DNA of 12,368 bases. It comes from an uncultured Oscillospiraceae bacterium. GTDB taxonomy: Bacteria; Bacillota; Clostridia; Oscillospirales; Acutalibacteraceae. Location of the stretch: positions 1 through 12,368 of the forward strand of contig CAUDRD010000022.1 of NCBI GenBank assembly GCA_958451705.1. Direction: 5' to 3'. Below are positions 1 to 6,609 of the stretch, in pieces. Each line of letters starts with the position of its first letter. Positions within the stretch are counted from its first letter, which is position 1. Under the pieces are notes generated by a model. The model was not told where the DNA came from and ran no database searches. It worked only from the letters and a program-made list of their open reading frames with translations. Position numbers and translations under genes: made by a program.

Positions 1-261
1 AGCACCGTTTTTGTTAGCCGCAGAGATTATTTTAATATTTTGTGCTGCAAAATCCCCAGGGGTATAGAGTTCTCCTGGATAAGCTTCAAAAGCATCGGAA
101 ACAATATAACCAATTTCCTTGGTAAAATCAAAGCTTTCAATTTCACTTTTGCTTTCAAGGGAAACACTTTGCTTTGTATCCACAGAGAAAACCAAAGAAA
201 AAATTGTAAAAATTAAAACAAATATTACAGAAGCACCAATTGCGATTTTTCTTCTTGTCAC
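1..261 (-). CDS. Unrecognised membrane-anchored or secreted protein, N-terminal 87 codons only
   Basis: Open reading frame that begins with GTG at 261 and runs off the left edge in frame (87 codons, no stop). The start is supported by an SD sequence AAGGAGG (268-274 on the plus strand as CCTCCTT) six bases upstream. The N-terminus is TRRK followed by a hydrophobic stretch (about residues 6-27, rich in I, V, F and L), which is a signal-anchor or signal peptide. After this comes a polar, Ser/Glu/Lys-rich stretch with FDFTKEIGYIVSDAFEAY and YTPGDFAAQN, so the rest is probably extracytoplasmic. I do not recognise the family. A sensor-kinase ectodomain, a lipid-linked transporter component or a secreted factor are all possible. 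Base composition is clearly more AT-rich than the genes to the right. Confidence 0.6.
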   Translation of the reverse strand, partial: MTRRKIAIGASVIFVLIFTIFSLVFSVDTKQSVSLESKSEIESFDFTKEIGYIVSDAFEAYPGELYTPGDFAAQNIKIISAANKNGA

Positions 262-634
262 CGAATTCCTCCTTTAAGATTTTTGCTTTTTGTAAGCTTT
301 TCCTTCATTTACCTTTTGAGCTCTCAATAAAATCTTCTGTTTTTTCATTTCGGTAGCAGTGAGCAAGCTTACATAAACATAAGCAAAAGCACACCAAGTG
401 TCACCTAAAGTACCGGCTGCGGCTGTGCAAAAAACGAAAAAAGTACACCGAAAAGGCAAGGTTCTTTCTATAAAAAGTAATCTTAAACAGTATGGATTTT
501 ATTTTGTAACCACTATGACCAATACACCAAAATAACCGTTGCCTTAATACTTTAAAAAATAAATACACTTACATAATATTACATTAAACGTTAAAAAACA
601 AGGACTGTAATTTTCTTTTATATTTTATCAATAA
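262..634. other. AT-rich intergenic stretch with a doubtful 61-codon ORF
   Basis: No convincing gene lies between the partial left-hand CDS and the hairpin after galK. A minus-strand frame from TTG at 459 to a TAA at 274-276 would encode 61 residues. Its C-terminal part (MKKQKILLRAQKVNEG..., Lys-rich) looks somewhat protein-like and its stop lies within the SD sequence of the next gene. Neither the TTG nor the internal ATG has a ribosome-binding site, so I treat it as a decayed gene end or leader rather than a real gene. A weak minus-strand promoter-like pair is visible: TTGTTT (596-601), 17-base spacer, TATTAT (573-578). It could drive the partial gene with a long leader of about 300 bases. 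Confidence 0.3.
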
Positions 635-668
635 TAGAAAGTGGCAGAGAGTTCTCTGCCACTTTCTA
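635..668 (-). terminator. Long perfect hairpin after galactokinase, probable terminator
   Basis: Arms AGAAAGTGGCAGAG (636-649) and CTCTGCCACTTTCT (654-667) are exact inverse complements around an AGTT loop, and an extra T-A pair at 635/668 makes a 15-bp stem. It lies about 38 bases past the galK stop. On the minus strand the stem is followed by an AT-rich tail (TTATTGATAAAATA) rather than a clean T run. It is therefore a probable but not canonical intrinsic terminator, and it could also stabilise the 3' end of the mRNA. Confidence 0.6.
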
Positions 669-705
669 AAATATATCTCTTTATGCTTAATTTTTTCAAT
701 AAACT

Positions 706-1992
706 TTATTGCGCTGCAATCTGTGTTCCGCCTACGGGTCTTATTGCAAGAACATAACAGCTTCCCTCACCGAACACCTTTTCCATGCGCTCTTTGTACT
801 CAGAGAGAAGGTCATTGGGAACAAAAGCCTGAATTGTTCCGGCAAAGCCGCCGCCGTGTACTCTCCATGCGCCCTTACCCCTGAGAATATCTTCGCTTAT
901 TGCAAGAGCAAGTGAAACGGGCTGGTCTGTAGGAGCCTTGCAGGTATATACGTTCTGGTTATACATATAAGAAGAGCGTCCGCTTTCGATTATGCACTTT
1001 TTGAACTCTTCAAAATCCCCTGCTTTAAGAGCTGCAACCTCTTTGTCAACTCTCCTGTTATCGCCGTAGAAATGCATCGCACGGAGCACCGCTCTGTCGC
1101 CACAGGTCTTTCTGACCTCTCCGATATTATCCATAAACTCTTTTTCGCATACTTCACGGAGCACATCCTTGCCAAAATACTTTGCAACGGATTCCATCTC
1201 TTTACGAACAGCCGCATAATCATCGGTAAGGTCTGAGTGGCTTCCGCCTGTATCCACAATGCAAAGTGAATGTCCGCAGGAACCGAAATCAAAGTCAATC
1301 TTTTCAATTACAGGAGCGGAAAGATCTTTAAAATCTATTGTAACAAATCCGCTGACGGAACACGCCATCTGATCGAGAAGTCCGCAGGGCTTGCCGAAAT
1401 ACTTATTCTCGGCATACTGTGAGATCTGAGCAATGGTAACAGGGTCAATTTTTCCGTCGTTGTAAAGATAGTTCATCATGGAGCACAGAAGCACCTCGAA
1501 TGCAGCAGATGAAGAAAGTCCTGAACCGGAAAGAACCTTTGAAGCGGTTGCAGCGTCAAAGCCGCCGATGTTGTATCCTCTTTCCTTAAATCCGGCACAT
1601 ACGCCTCTGAGAAGAGAAACGCTCTTTCCCTCTTCTTCACTATGTACGGTAAGGTCGTTTATATCTACAACATCCATAGGATAGCCCGCAGATTTAACTC
1701 TTACAATTCCCTCATCGTTTTTGGAAGCGGCTGCGATTGCATCAAGATTTATTCCCGCCGCAAGCACTTTACCATGGTTATGGTCGGTATGGTTTCCGCC
1801 TACCTCTGAGCGACCCGGTGCGCTGTAAAGTCCGGCTTCTCTGTCGCCGAAAAGCTCTATAAAGCTGTCAATAACCGCTGCATAGCGTTCATGCTGTGCT
1901 TTAGCGTCTGCATCGGTAACATACACGGTTTTAAGACGTCTGTCATATTCTCCGTTTAATAATTTCTCTTTAAGAAGGGTTGCTTTTGGCAT
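706..1992 (-). CDS. galK: Galactokinase (GHMP kinase family)
   Basis: ATP-dependent phosphorylation of alpha-D-galactose to galactose-1-phosphate, the first committed step of the Leloir pathway, in the cytoplasm. The 428-residue protein shows the three GHMP kinase motifs in order. These are a substrate-binding GRSEVGGNHTDHNHG at 60-74 (variant of the galactokinase signature G-R-x-x-x-x-G-x-H-T-D-y-N), the glycine/serine ATP loop SGSGLSSSAAF at 155-165, and GGGFAGT at 380-386. The likely catalytic Asp is D207 in CGLLDQ. It is longer than E. coli GalK (about 380 residues), with extra N-terminal sequence. ATG at 1992 is preceded by GGAGG. It starts 25 bases after the TVP38-family gene on the same strand, so the two are probably co-transcribed. 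No galT, galE or sugar transporter adjoins it. Related GHMP sugar kinases acting on other hexoses cannot be fully excluded. Confidence 0.92.
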   Translation of the reverse strand: MPKATLLKEKLLNGEYDRRLKTVYVTDADAKAQHERYAAVIDSFIELFGDREAGLYSAPGRSEVGGNHTDHNHGKVLAAGINLDAIAAASKNDEGIVRVKSAGYPMDVVDINDLTVHSEEEGKSVSLLRGVCAGFKERGYNIGGFDAATASKVLSGSGLSSSAAFEVLLCSMMNYLYNDGKIDPVTIAQISQYAENKYFGKPCGLLDQMACSVSGFVTIDFKDLSAPVIEKIDFDFGSCGHSLCIVDTGGSHSDLTDDYAAVRKEMESVAKYFGKDVLREVCEKEFMDNIGEVRKTCGDRAVLRAMHFYGDNRRVDKEVAALKAGDFEEFKKCIIESGRSSYMYNQNVYTCKAPTDQPVSLALAISEDILRGKGAWRVHGGGFAGTIQAFVPNDLLSEYKERMEKVFGEGSCYVLAIRPVGGTQIAAQ

Positions 1993-2017
1993 TTTAAGAT
2001 CCTCCGTTTATCATTAG

Positions 2018-2770
2018 TCAGGCTTTTTCGCCTGTTTTTTCCTTGGCTTTTGAATTTTTAGATACTCTGTCTAAAGCAAAGTTCAGTATAAGTGCAGAAA
2101 GGGCGGATATAAGCAGCAATACAATTATTGGAACTATAAAGGATGGTGAAAGGGGATCGTAAACATTGCGTCCGATAATTGTATATGAAACTATTTTAGG
2201 GGAAAAACCGCCGATTGAAATAAAAATGTATTCCCAATAGGTAACATCCAGTGAACCGAAGAGCAGGCTTACGGTATTCATAGGGGCAAACGGGACAAGA
2301 CGGAAGGCAAGAAGCAGCAGAGTATGAGCCGATGCCTTCTTTTCAAGAAGCTGCCTTGTACCATCGTATTTATTAAGAAATTTATGAACGTTTCCTCCGC
2401 CGAAAAGTCTGCCTTTAAAATAGGCAATGGACATCTGCAAAGCTGCTCCCAGCATATTTATCAGGAAAGCCGAAAATCCCGGGAACACCATACCGGTCAT
2501 AAAACATAAAGTACTTATGGGCAAGAACGGAACAAATCCCTTTATGCAAAACAGTGTAAGTATTACAAGAAAAACCACATGCTTGTTTTCAATTGACGTT
2601 ACTCTGTTTTCAAAGTCAATAAGCCACTCCTGCATATCTGCATACCAGCTTTTCAGGGGATCTACCCGTAACAGTGCAAGTAAAACAACAAGCACTGCTG
2701 CCGCAATAAGCATAGCCACAGCAGCAATATTTATGACTTTTTTTCTACTAAACTTTTTCTTCTTTTTCAC
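2018..2770 (-). CDS. TVP38/TMEM64 (SNARE-associated, DedA-related) membrane protein
   Basis: Integral membrane protein of the SNARE_assoc/DedA superfamily. Bacterial relatives are linked to envelope lipid homeostasis and proton-dependent transport, but the substrate of this branch is not known. The frame is open from ATG at 2785. I prefer the GTG at 2770 because AGGAG sits seven bases before it, whereas the ATG has no ribosome-binding site; this gives 250 residues. A Lys-rich start (KKKKKFSRKK) is followed by TM1, then the family core. That core holds KGFVPFLPISTLCFMTGMVFP and, about 70 residues later, FRLVPFAPMNTVSLLFGS, which are the two re-entrant-type F/V-P-x-x-P motifs. It ends with a final hydrophobic span and a charged tail. 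It has its own promoter and leads into galK 25 bases downstream; a functional link to galactose use is not evident. Confidence 0.85.
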   Translation of the reverse strand: MKKKKKFSRKKVINIAAVAMLIAAAVLVVLLALLRVDPLKSWYADMQEWLIDFENRVTSIENKHVVFLVILTLFCIKGFVPFLPISTLCFMTGMVFPGFSAFLINMLGAALQMSIAYFKGRLFGGGNVHKFLNKYDGTRQLLEKKASAHTLLLLAFRLVPFAPMNTVSLLFGSLDVTYWEYIFISIGGFSPKIVSYTIIGRNVYDPLSPSFIVPIIVLLLISALSALILNFALDRVSKNSKAKEKTGEKA

Positions 2771-2801
2771 TGAGCCGCTCCTCATGTTGTACTATCATTT
2801 T

Positions 2802-2830
2802 ATTTTATCCTACTTTTATCTTTAGGTCAA
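2802..2830 (-). promoter_or_regulatory. Promoter for the TVP38-family gene and galK
   Basis: On the minus strand, TTGACC (2825-2830) and TAAAAT (2802-2807) are 17 bases apart, close to the sigma-A consensus. The predicted start of transcription near 2795 gives a leader of about 25 bases to the preferred GTG start at 2770, which supports that start. A second pair, TTGACC (2883-2888) and TATAAA (2861-2866) with a 16-base spacer, lies further upstream and may be an additional promoter. Confidence 0.55.
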
Positions 2831-2905
2831 CTGTCAGAATAATCTAAAATCGAACTTCATTTTATAATTATATGCAGTCACCGGTCAAATAAGTAATTTC
2901 ATAAA

Positions 2906-2938
2906 ATTAACACTCTGTTAATGATTTTGTGTTATAAA
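2906..2938 (+). promoter_or_regulatory. Extended -10 promoter with operator-like palindrome, patatin gene
   Basis: TGTTATAAA, an extended -10 element with TATAAA at 2933-2938, lies 26 bases before the patatin start codon. No good -35 box is present at the correct distance. In its place is a perfect inverted repeat, ATTAACA (2906-2912), CTC, TGTTAAT (2916-2922). Its position across the -35 region suggests a repressor or activator site. The palindrome is seen directly; the binding protein is unknown. Confidence 0.5.
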
Positions 2939-2964
2939 TCCATTGTAAAATGGGAGGTGTTTAA

Positions 2965-4299
2965 ATGGAAAAATACGGCGTTATTTTCAGCGGCGGCGGC
3001 GCAAAAGGCGGTTATCAAATAGGAGTATGGAAAGCTCTTAACGAGCTGGGCTTTGTGCCCGACGTTGTAACAGGCACCTCGGTAGGAGCGTTAAACGGAG
3101 CTCTTCTTGCAATGGGAGAATATAAAAAAGCCCTTTCCGTATGGGAAAATATGAGCATGGCTACAGTATTTGAACAATTTACAAACGATGAAAATACTGT
3201 TTCCCTGAAACCGGACGATCTTTTTTCCCGAGTTCTTAAAGAAGCCTTCTTTAAACGAGGAGCAGACTATACTCCCCTACAAAACCTTGTACGCAGTATG
3301 CTGGATGAAGAAAAACTGCGCACGGCAAAAGCCGAATTCGGACTTGTAACAACTAAATTTTCGCCCATGAAAGCGGTGGAACTTTTTATCGAAGATATAC
3401 CTGAAGGCATGGCCGCAGATTACATAATCGCAAGCGCAGCTTGTTTTCCCGTAATGAAATCTTATAAAATAGGAGACTCCGTATTTGTTGACGGAGGATA
3501 TTCCGATAACATACCCGTTAAAATGGCTCTCGATAAGGGTGCAACGGAAATAGTGGCTGTAAACATAGGCTCCATGGGCAAGGCGCAGCCCGTTGAAACA
3601 GGAAGCGCCGTTGTCCATTACATAAAAAATAAGCGTCCCTTTAACAACGGTCAAAGGGGCAGCGTTATGATGTTTGACAAGAATATTTCTCTCCAGAACA
3701 TTCAGCTTGGCTACCTTGACGGCCTTAAGGAATTCGGAAAAATAGACGGATTTTACTATTCCTTCTTTAAAGGAGAAGCTGAAAAAGCGCTGTTCCTTGA
3801 GCCGGTTATGAGAAAAAAGTACAGAACGGTTTTCAGCGACCTGCCGGCTTCATCGAAACTTGAGGAAACCGCATCGGAAAGTGTAAAAAAACACCTGGGA
3901 GAAAATACGGAATTCCCACTGGGAATAAACTGCGGAGCCCTTGCCTGCATTGAGGCCGCCGCCGAAATTTTTGAGATCAATCCAAGAATACTTTATACGG
4001 TGGATATACTGTGTGAGATGGTAGAAGAATCCTTTTACGAAGCCCTCAGCAACCAAAGCGCAGAAGAGGCAATCAGCCTTGCAAAAACTCTCGACAAAGG
4101 AATAAGCTTTGAACTCATGAAAGCCGCCGTTTCAGGTCTTGATAAAAAAGCTCTTACCGTGTACGCTGCACAAATACTTATGCATAGTGAAATAAGTCAC
4201 CCACATATGCTTCGCCTTTGGATTATAGCCGCACTTATGCCTGACGTATTTTGTGCTTCCATGTTCTGCTACGCATATTTAAAAATCAAAGGCGAATAA
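2965..4299 (+). CDS. Patatin-like phospholipase / acyl hydrolase
   Basis: Predicted cytoplasmic or membrane-associated serine acyl hydrolase that cleaves phospholipid or other ester-linked acyl chains. The patatin domain covers about residues 5-205 of 444. It contains the glycine-rich oxyanion loop FSGGGAKGGYQIG (8-20), the nucleophile elbow GTSVG with Ser39, and the catalytic Asp176 in VDGGYSDNIP, so the Ser-Asp dyad is complete. There is no signal peptide or obvious membrane span. Residues from about 250 to 444 form an extra, probably helical region that I cannot assign (Ala/Leu/Glu-rich, several Cys). GGGAGGT lies six bases before the ATG. The gene is transcribed alone, divergent from the TVP38-family gene, and ends at a hairpin shared with padR. 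Activity on specific lipids cannot be read from the sequence. Confidence 0.88.
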   Translation: MEKYGVIFSGGGAKGGYQIGVWKALNELGFVPDVVTGTSVGALNGALLAMGEYKKALSVWENMSMATVFEQFTNDENTVSLKPDDLFSRVLKEAFFKRGADYTPLQNLVRSMLDEEKLRTAKAEFGLVTTKFSPMKAVELFIEDIPEGMAADYIIASAACFPVMKSYKIGDSVFVDGGYSDNIPVKMALDKGATEIVAVNIGSMGKAQPVETGSAVVHYIKNKRPFNNGQRGSVMMFDKNISLQNIQLGYLDGLKEFGKIDGFYYSFFKGEAEKALFLEPVMRKKYRTVFSDLPASSKLEETASESVKKHLGENTEFPLGINCGALACIEAAAEIFEINPRILYTVDILCEMVEESFYEALSNQSAEEAISLAKTLDKGISFELMKAAVSGLDKKALTVYAAQILMHSEISHPHMLRLWIIAALMPDVFCASMFCYAYLKIKGE

Positions 4300-4327
4300 A
4301 TCAAGTGTAAATATAAATGCAAAAATA

Positions 4328-4361
4328 AAAAGCTCGGAAAAAACCGAGCTTTTATTTTTTT
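4328..4361. terminator. Bidirectional intrinsic terminator between patatin and padR genes
   Basis: A 10-bp perfect stem, AAAAGCTCGG (4328-4337) and CCGAGCTTTT (4344-4353), with an A6 loop. It is followed on the plus strand by ATTTTTTT (4354-4361) and on the minus strand by TTATTTTTG. It lies between two converging genes (stops at 4299 and 4368) and fits both directions. Confidence 0.9.
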
Positions 4362-4367
4362 AATTAA

Positions 4368-4691
4368 TTATTCTGCAAGTATACGTTCAATTCCGGCTGT
4401 TACAGCCCTGAACTCAGAAACAAGCACTTTAAGGTGCTCACGTCCTTCATCAGTAATTGAATAATACTTACGAAGGCGTTTATTGACAATTTCATTTCTG
4501 TCAACTACATAATTGCCTTCAATTAAACGATAAAGTGTAGGATACATTGATCCTTCCTGAAGGGTAAAGTCACCACCGCTGAGTTCACCAAGCTCATGGG
4601 CTATCTGGTAACCGTACATTTCTTCCTTTTGGAGCATATGCAGAATCACCATTTCTGCTGCACCCTTCTTAAGATTGTCTCGAATTGTCAT
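4368..4691 (-). CDS. PadR-family transcriptional regulator
   Basis: Small DNA-binding repressor of the PadR family, 107 residues, the short subfamily with one N-terminal winged helix-turn-helix and a short C-terminal dimerisation helix. Typical family segments are ILHMLQKEEMYGYQIAHEL (16-34), the recognition region QEGSMYPTLYRLIEGNYV (45-62), and the wing KRLRKYYSITDEGREHL (71-87). ATG at 4691 has GAGGTGG upstream. Members usually repress an adjacent membrane-protein, efflux or stress operon, often including their own gene, in response to small ligands. Here no co-transcribed partner follows, because the next sequence is the shared terminator, and the gene upstream is mreB. Its target may be its own promoter, the convergent patatin gene or a distant locus; the sequence does not decide. 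Confidence 0.9.
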   Translation of the reverse strand: MTIRDNLKKGAAEMVILHMLQKEEMYGYQIAHELGELSGGDFTLQEGSMYPTLYRLIEGNYVVDRNEIVNKRLRKYYSITDEGREHLKVLVSEFRAVTAGIERILAE

Positions 4692-4722
4692 TTATAACCA
4701 CCTCTCTATAAGCTTCAATACA

Positions 4723-4751
4723 TTTATATCATATATCTTAATTAAAGTAAA
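4723..4751 (-). promoter_or_regulatory. Probable promoter of the padR gene
   Basis: On the minus strand, TTTACT (4746-4751) and TATAAA (4723-4728) are 17 bases apart, about 30 bases before the padR start codon. The spacer contains the near-palindrome TATATGATATA, a possible autoregulatory site, although such sequence is common in AT-rich DNA. There is no terminator between mreB and this point, so read-through from mreB is also possible. Confidence 0.4.
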
Positions 4752-4813
4752 GAATAAATTGTTAATTTTAAATCATTGATGAGAATATTTTCTACTTTTT
4801 ATTGTCTATTAAA

Positions 4814-5857
4814 TTAAAAATCCTCAGGCTGAATACCGACTACTTCTTCTCTTATTTTGTAGTCATAGCCGTTATCTGTGAGAATTGATGGATTTATCAG
4901 TGCTTCACCCATGCCCTTTGCAACACAGTTTATAGGATCATCGGCCACAACAGACTTTATACCTGTCTTTCTGCGCATTATGTCCGCCATACCGTAGAGC
5001 ATTGCCCCGCCGCCGGTAAGTATAATTCCCTGGCTGCTTATATCTGCGGCAAGCTCCGGAGGAGTCATTTCAAAAACGGAACGCACTGCTTCATAAATCT
5101 TCTGAACAGGATAGCGCAAAGCTCTGAAAGCCTCTCCCGATGTAATCTCAAAACTCTGAGGCATACCCGTAAGGTAGTTCTTACCCTTGGCTGTCATTGC
5201 TATTTCCACTTCTCTGGGAACGGCACAGCCTACTGTCCTTTTTATAAGTTCAGCGGTTTGTTCGCCTATAAGAACGCCTTTTTTATTTCTCACATACCGC
5301 ATTATTGCCCTGTCGAATTTATTGCCCGCAACTTTTACGGAGCTTGACACGGCAATACTGCCCATTGTTATAACGGCAATATCCGTAGTTCCTCCGCCTA
5401 TATCCACAACCATTGTTCCAAATGGGTGGGATACGTCAAGGCCGGCTCCCACGGCCGCAGCAAGAGGCTCTTCTATAAGGCAGGCACTGCCTGCGCCGGA
5501 TTTTGTCACAACGTCGAGAATTGTTCTTTTTTCAAGATTTGTGACAGAGCTGGGCATACAAACAATTACATGAGGTTTGAAAATGGAATTTCCGCAAACC
5601 TTTTGAAGAAAATATCCGAGCATCTGTTCAGTGACCTCAAAATCAGACACAACTCCATCTGCCATAGGTTTAATGACCCTGACGGAACGGGGATTTTTAC
5701 CTACCATTTTTCCGGCTTCGGTGCCTATTGCTATTATTCTTCCGTCGTCGCCGCTTTTCGCTACAACCGACGGCTCCGAAAGCACAATGCCCTTACCGGA
5801 AACGTAGATAATTACCGTAGTTGTGCCAAGGTCAATGCCTATTCCCTTGCCTACCAT
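4814..5857 (-). CDS. MreB/Mbl-family bacterial actin (cell shape)
   Basis: ATP-dependent actin-like protein that forms membrane-associated filaments guiding peptidoglycan synthesis along the cell side wall. The 347 residues carry the actin-fold nucleotide motifs. These are phosphate-1 GIDLGTTTVIIYVSGKG (7-23), the IEEPLAAAVGAG segment with the presumed catalytic Glu (128-139), phosphate-2 VDIGGGTTDIAV (151-162), and the adenosine motif LTGGGAMLYG (280-289). The phosphate-1 loop reads LGTTT where MreB/Mbl usually have LGTAN, and the C-terminus carries about 15 extra residues, so this is a divergent paralogue; MreB, Mbl or MreBH cannot be told apart here. AGAGGTGA precedes the ATG. It is the last gene of the recD2-comF-mreB run, 41 bases after comF. 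The usual partners mreC and mreD are not next to it. Confidence 0.9.
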   Translation of the reverse strand: MVGKGIGIDLGTTTVIIYVSGKGIVLSEPSVVAKSGDDGRIIAIGTEAGKMVGKNPRSVRVIKPMADGVVSDFEVTEQMLGYFLQKVCGNSIFKPHVIVCMPSSVTNLEKRTILDVVTKSGAGSACLIEEPLAAAVGAGLDVSHPFGTMVVDIGGGTTDIAVITMGSIAVSSSVKVAGNKFDRAIMRYVRNKKGVLIGEQTAELIKRTVGCAVPREVEIAMTAKGKNYLTGMPQSFEITSGEAFRALRYPVQKIYEAVRSVFEMTPPELAADISSQGIILTGGGAMLYGMADIMRRKTGIKSVVADDPINCVAKGMGEALINPSILTDNGYDYKIREEVVGIQPEDF

Positions 5858-5898
5858 CGAGTCACCTCTTTCTTTGCATATTACCCTAAATTGATATG

Positions 5899-6609
5899 TT
5901 ACTTTAACACGCTGTCTTTGTCAATACCAAGTGCCGTAATAGCGGCACATACACAGCAGACTTTTTCTGCGCCGTTTAGCTTTAAAACCTTTGCACATTC
6001 GCTGAGAGTAAATCCCGTTGTCTTTATGTCGTCACAGAGCAGAATTGTCTTTCCTCTTATCTGCTCAGGCTCTTTCATGCTAAAAACTCCCGCTACGTTT
6101 CCCTCTCTTTTTGAAGCGTCCGTAAGGTGCTGAGGTTTTGTGTCAAAATCCTTCGAAAGGGCTGAACTTACTGGGACTTTAATAATCCTTCCTATCTCCT
6201 TAGCAAGGAGCAAGCTTTGATTATAGCCCCTTTCTTTTAGCTTTTTACGGTAAAGGGGAACGGGCACAATCATATCGAAAGTTTTGTCGGAAAAACAATA
6301 TTTTATTCGCTTAGCCATATACTTTGCGAAAAACTCAAAGATAACTTTTTCACCATGGAACTTATATCTTTGAAGAGCATCGGCAACCTTTTCACGGTAA
6401 TAAAAGGGAGCGCATAATCCGTCATACTCCCGCTTTTCCCTGCTGCACAGGCAGTCCGTAACCGGCAAGCCGCATTTATTGCAAGCCTCTCCTTCGACGA
6501 AAGGCAGCTCTTCAAAACAGCTTTTACAGCAGTCGTTCTTCGGCAATATAACCTGCCCGCAAAACGGACATCTCTTAGTAAAAATTATATCGGCAATTAC
6601 TTTTTTCAT
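5899..6609 (-). CDS. comFC: ComF family phosphoribosyltransferase-like protein
   Basis: ComFC/GntX-type protein of 236 residues. The N-terminus has paired zinc-ribbon cysteines (C14, C17, C27/C28, C31, then C43, C46, C53, C55). The middle carries the family motif YKFHGE (82-87) and PVPLYRKKLKERGYNQS (116-132). The phosphoribosyltransferase PRPP loop TILLCDDIKTTG is at 188-199. In transformable bacteria ComFC is needed for DNA uptake across the inner membrane; many non-transformable bacteria also keep it, and its reaction is not established. The ATG overlaps the recD2 stop (ATGA), so translation is probably coupled. The SD-like GAGG is only one base from the ATG, consistent with coupling rather than independent initiation. 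No other competence genes are in the window. The symbol is by family only. Confidence 0.88.
   Translation of the reverse strand: MKKVIADIIFTKRCPFCGQVILPKNDCCKSCFEELPFVEGEACNKCGLPVTDCLCSREKREYDGLCAPFYYREKVADALQRYKFHGEKVIFEFFAKYMAKRIKYCFSDKTFDMIVPVPLYRKKLKERGYNQSLLLAKEIGRIIKVPVSSALSKDFDTKPQHLTDASKREGNVAGVFSMKEPEQIRGKTILLCDDIKTTGFTLSECAKVLKLNGAEKVCCVCAAITALGIDKDSVLK

Noticed and set aside
2427..2825. Plus-strand frame of 132 codons opposite the TVP38-family gene
   Set aside because: Antisense shadow of a recognised membrane protein. The Phe/Thr-rich C-terminus mirrors the Lys-rich start of the real gene.
3277..3654. Minus-strand frame of 125 codons inside the patatin gene
   Set aside because: Antisense to the catalytic domain of a clear patatin protein, with no start signal of its own.
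5426..6133. Long plus-strand open frame (235 codons) opposite mreB and comF
   Set aside because: It lies wholly antisense to two well-supported genes, has no ribosome-binding site, and has a low-complexity Ser/Tyr/Phe-rich composition typical of antisense frames.
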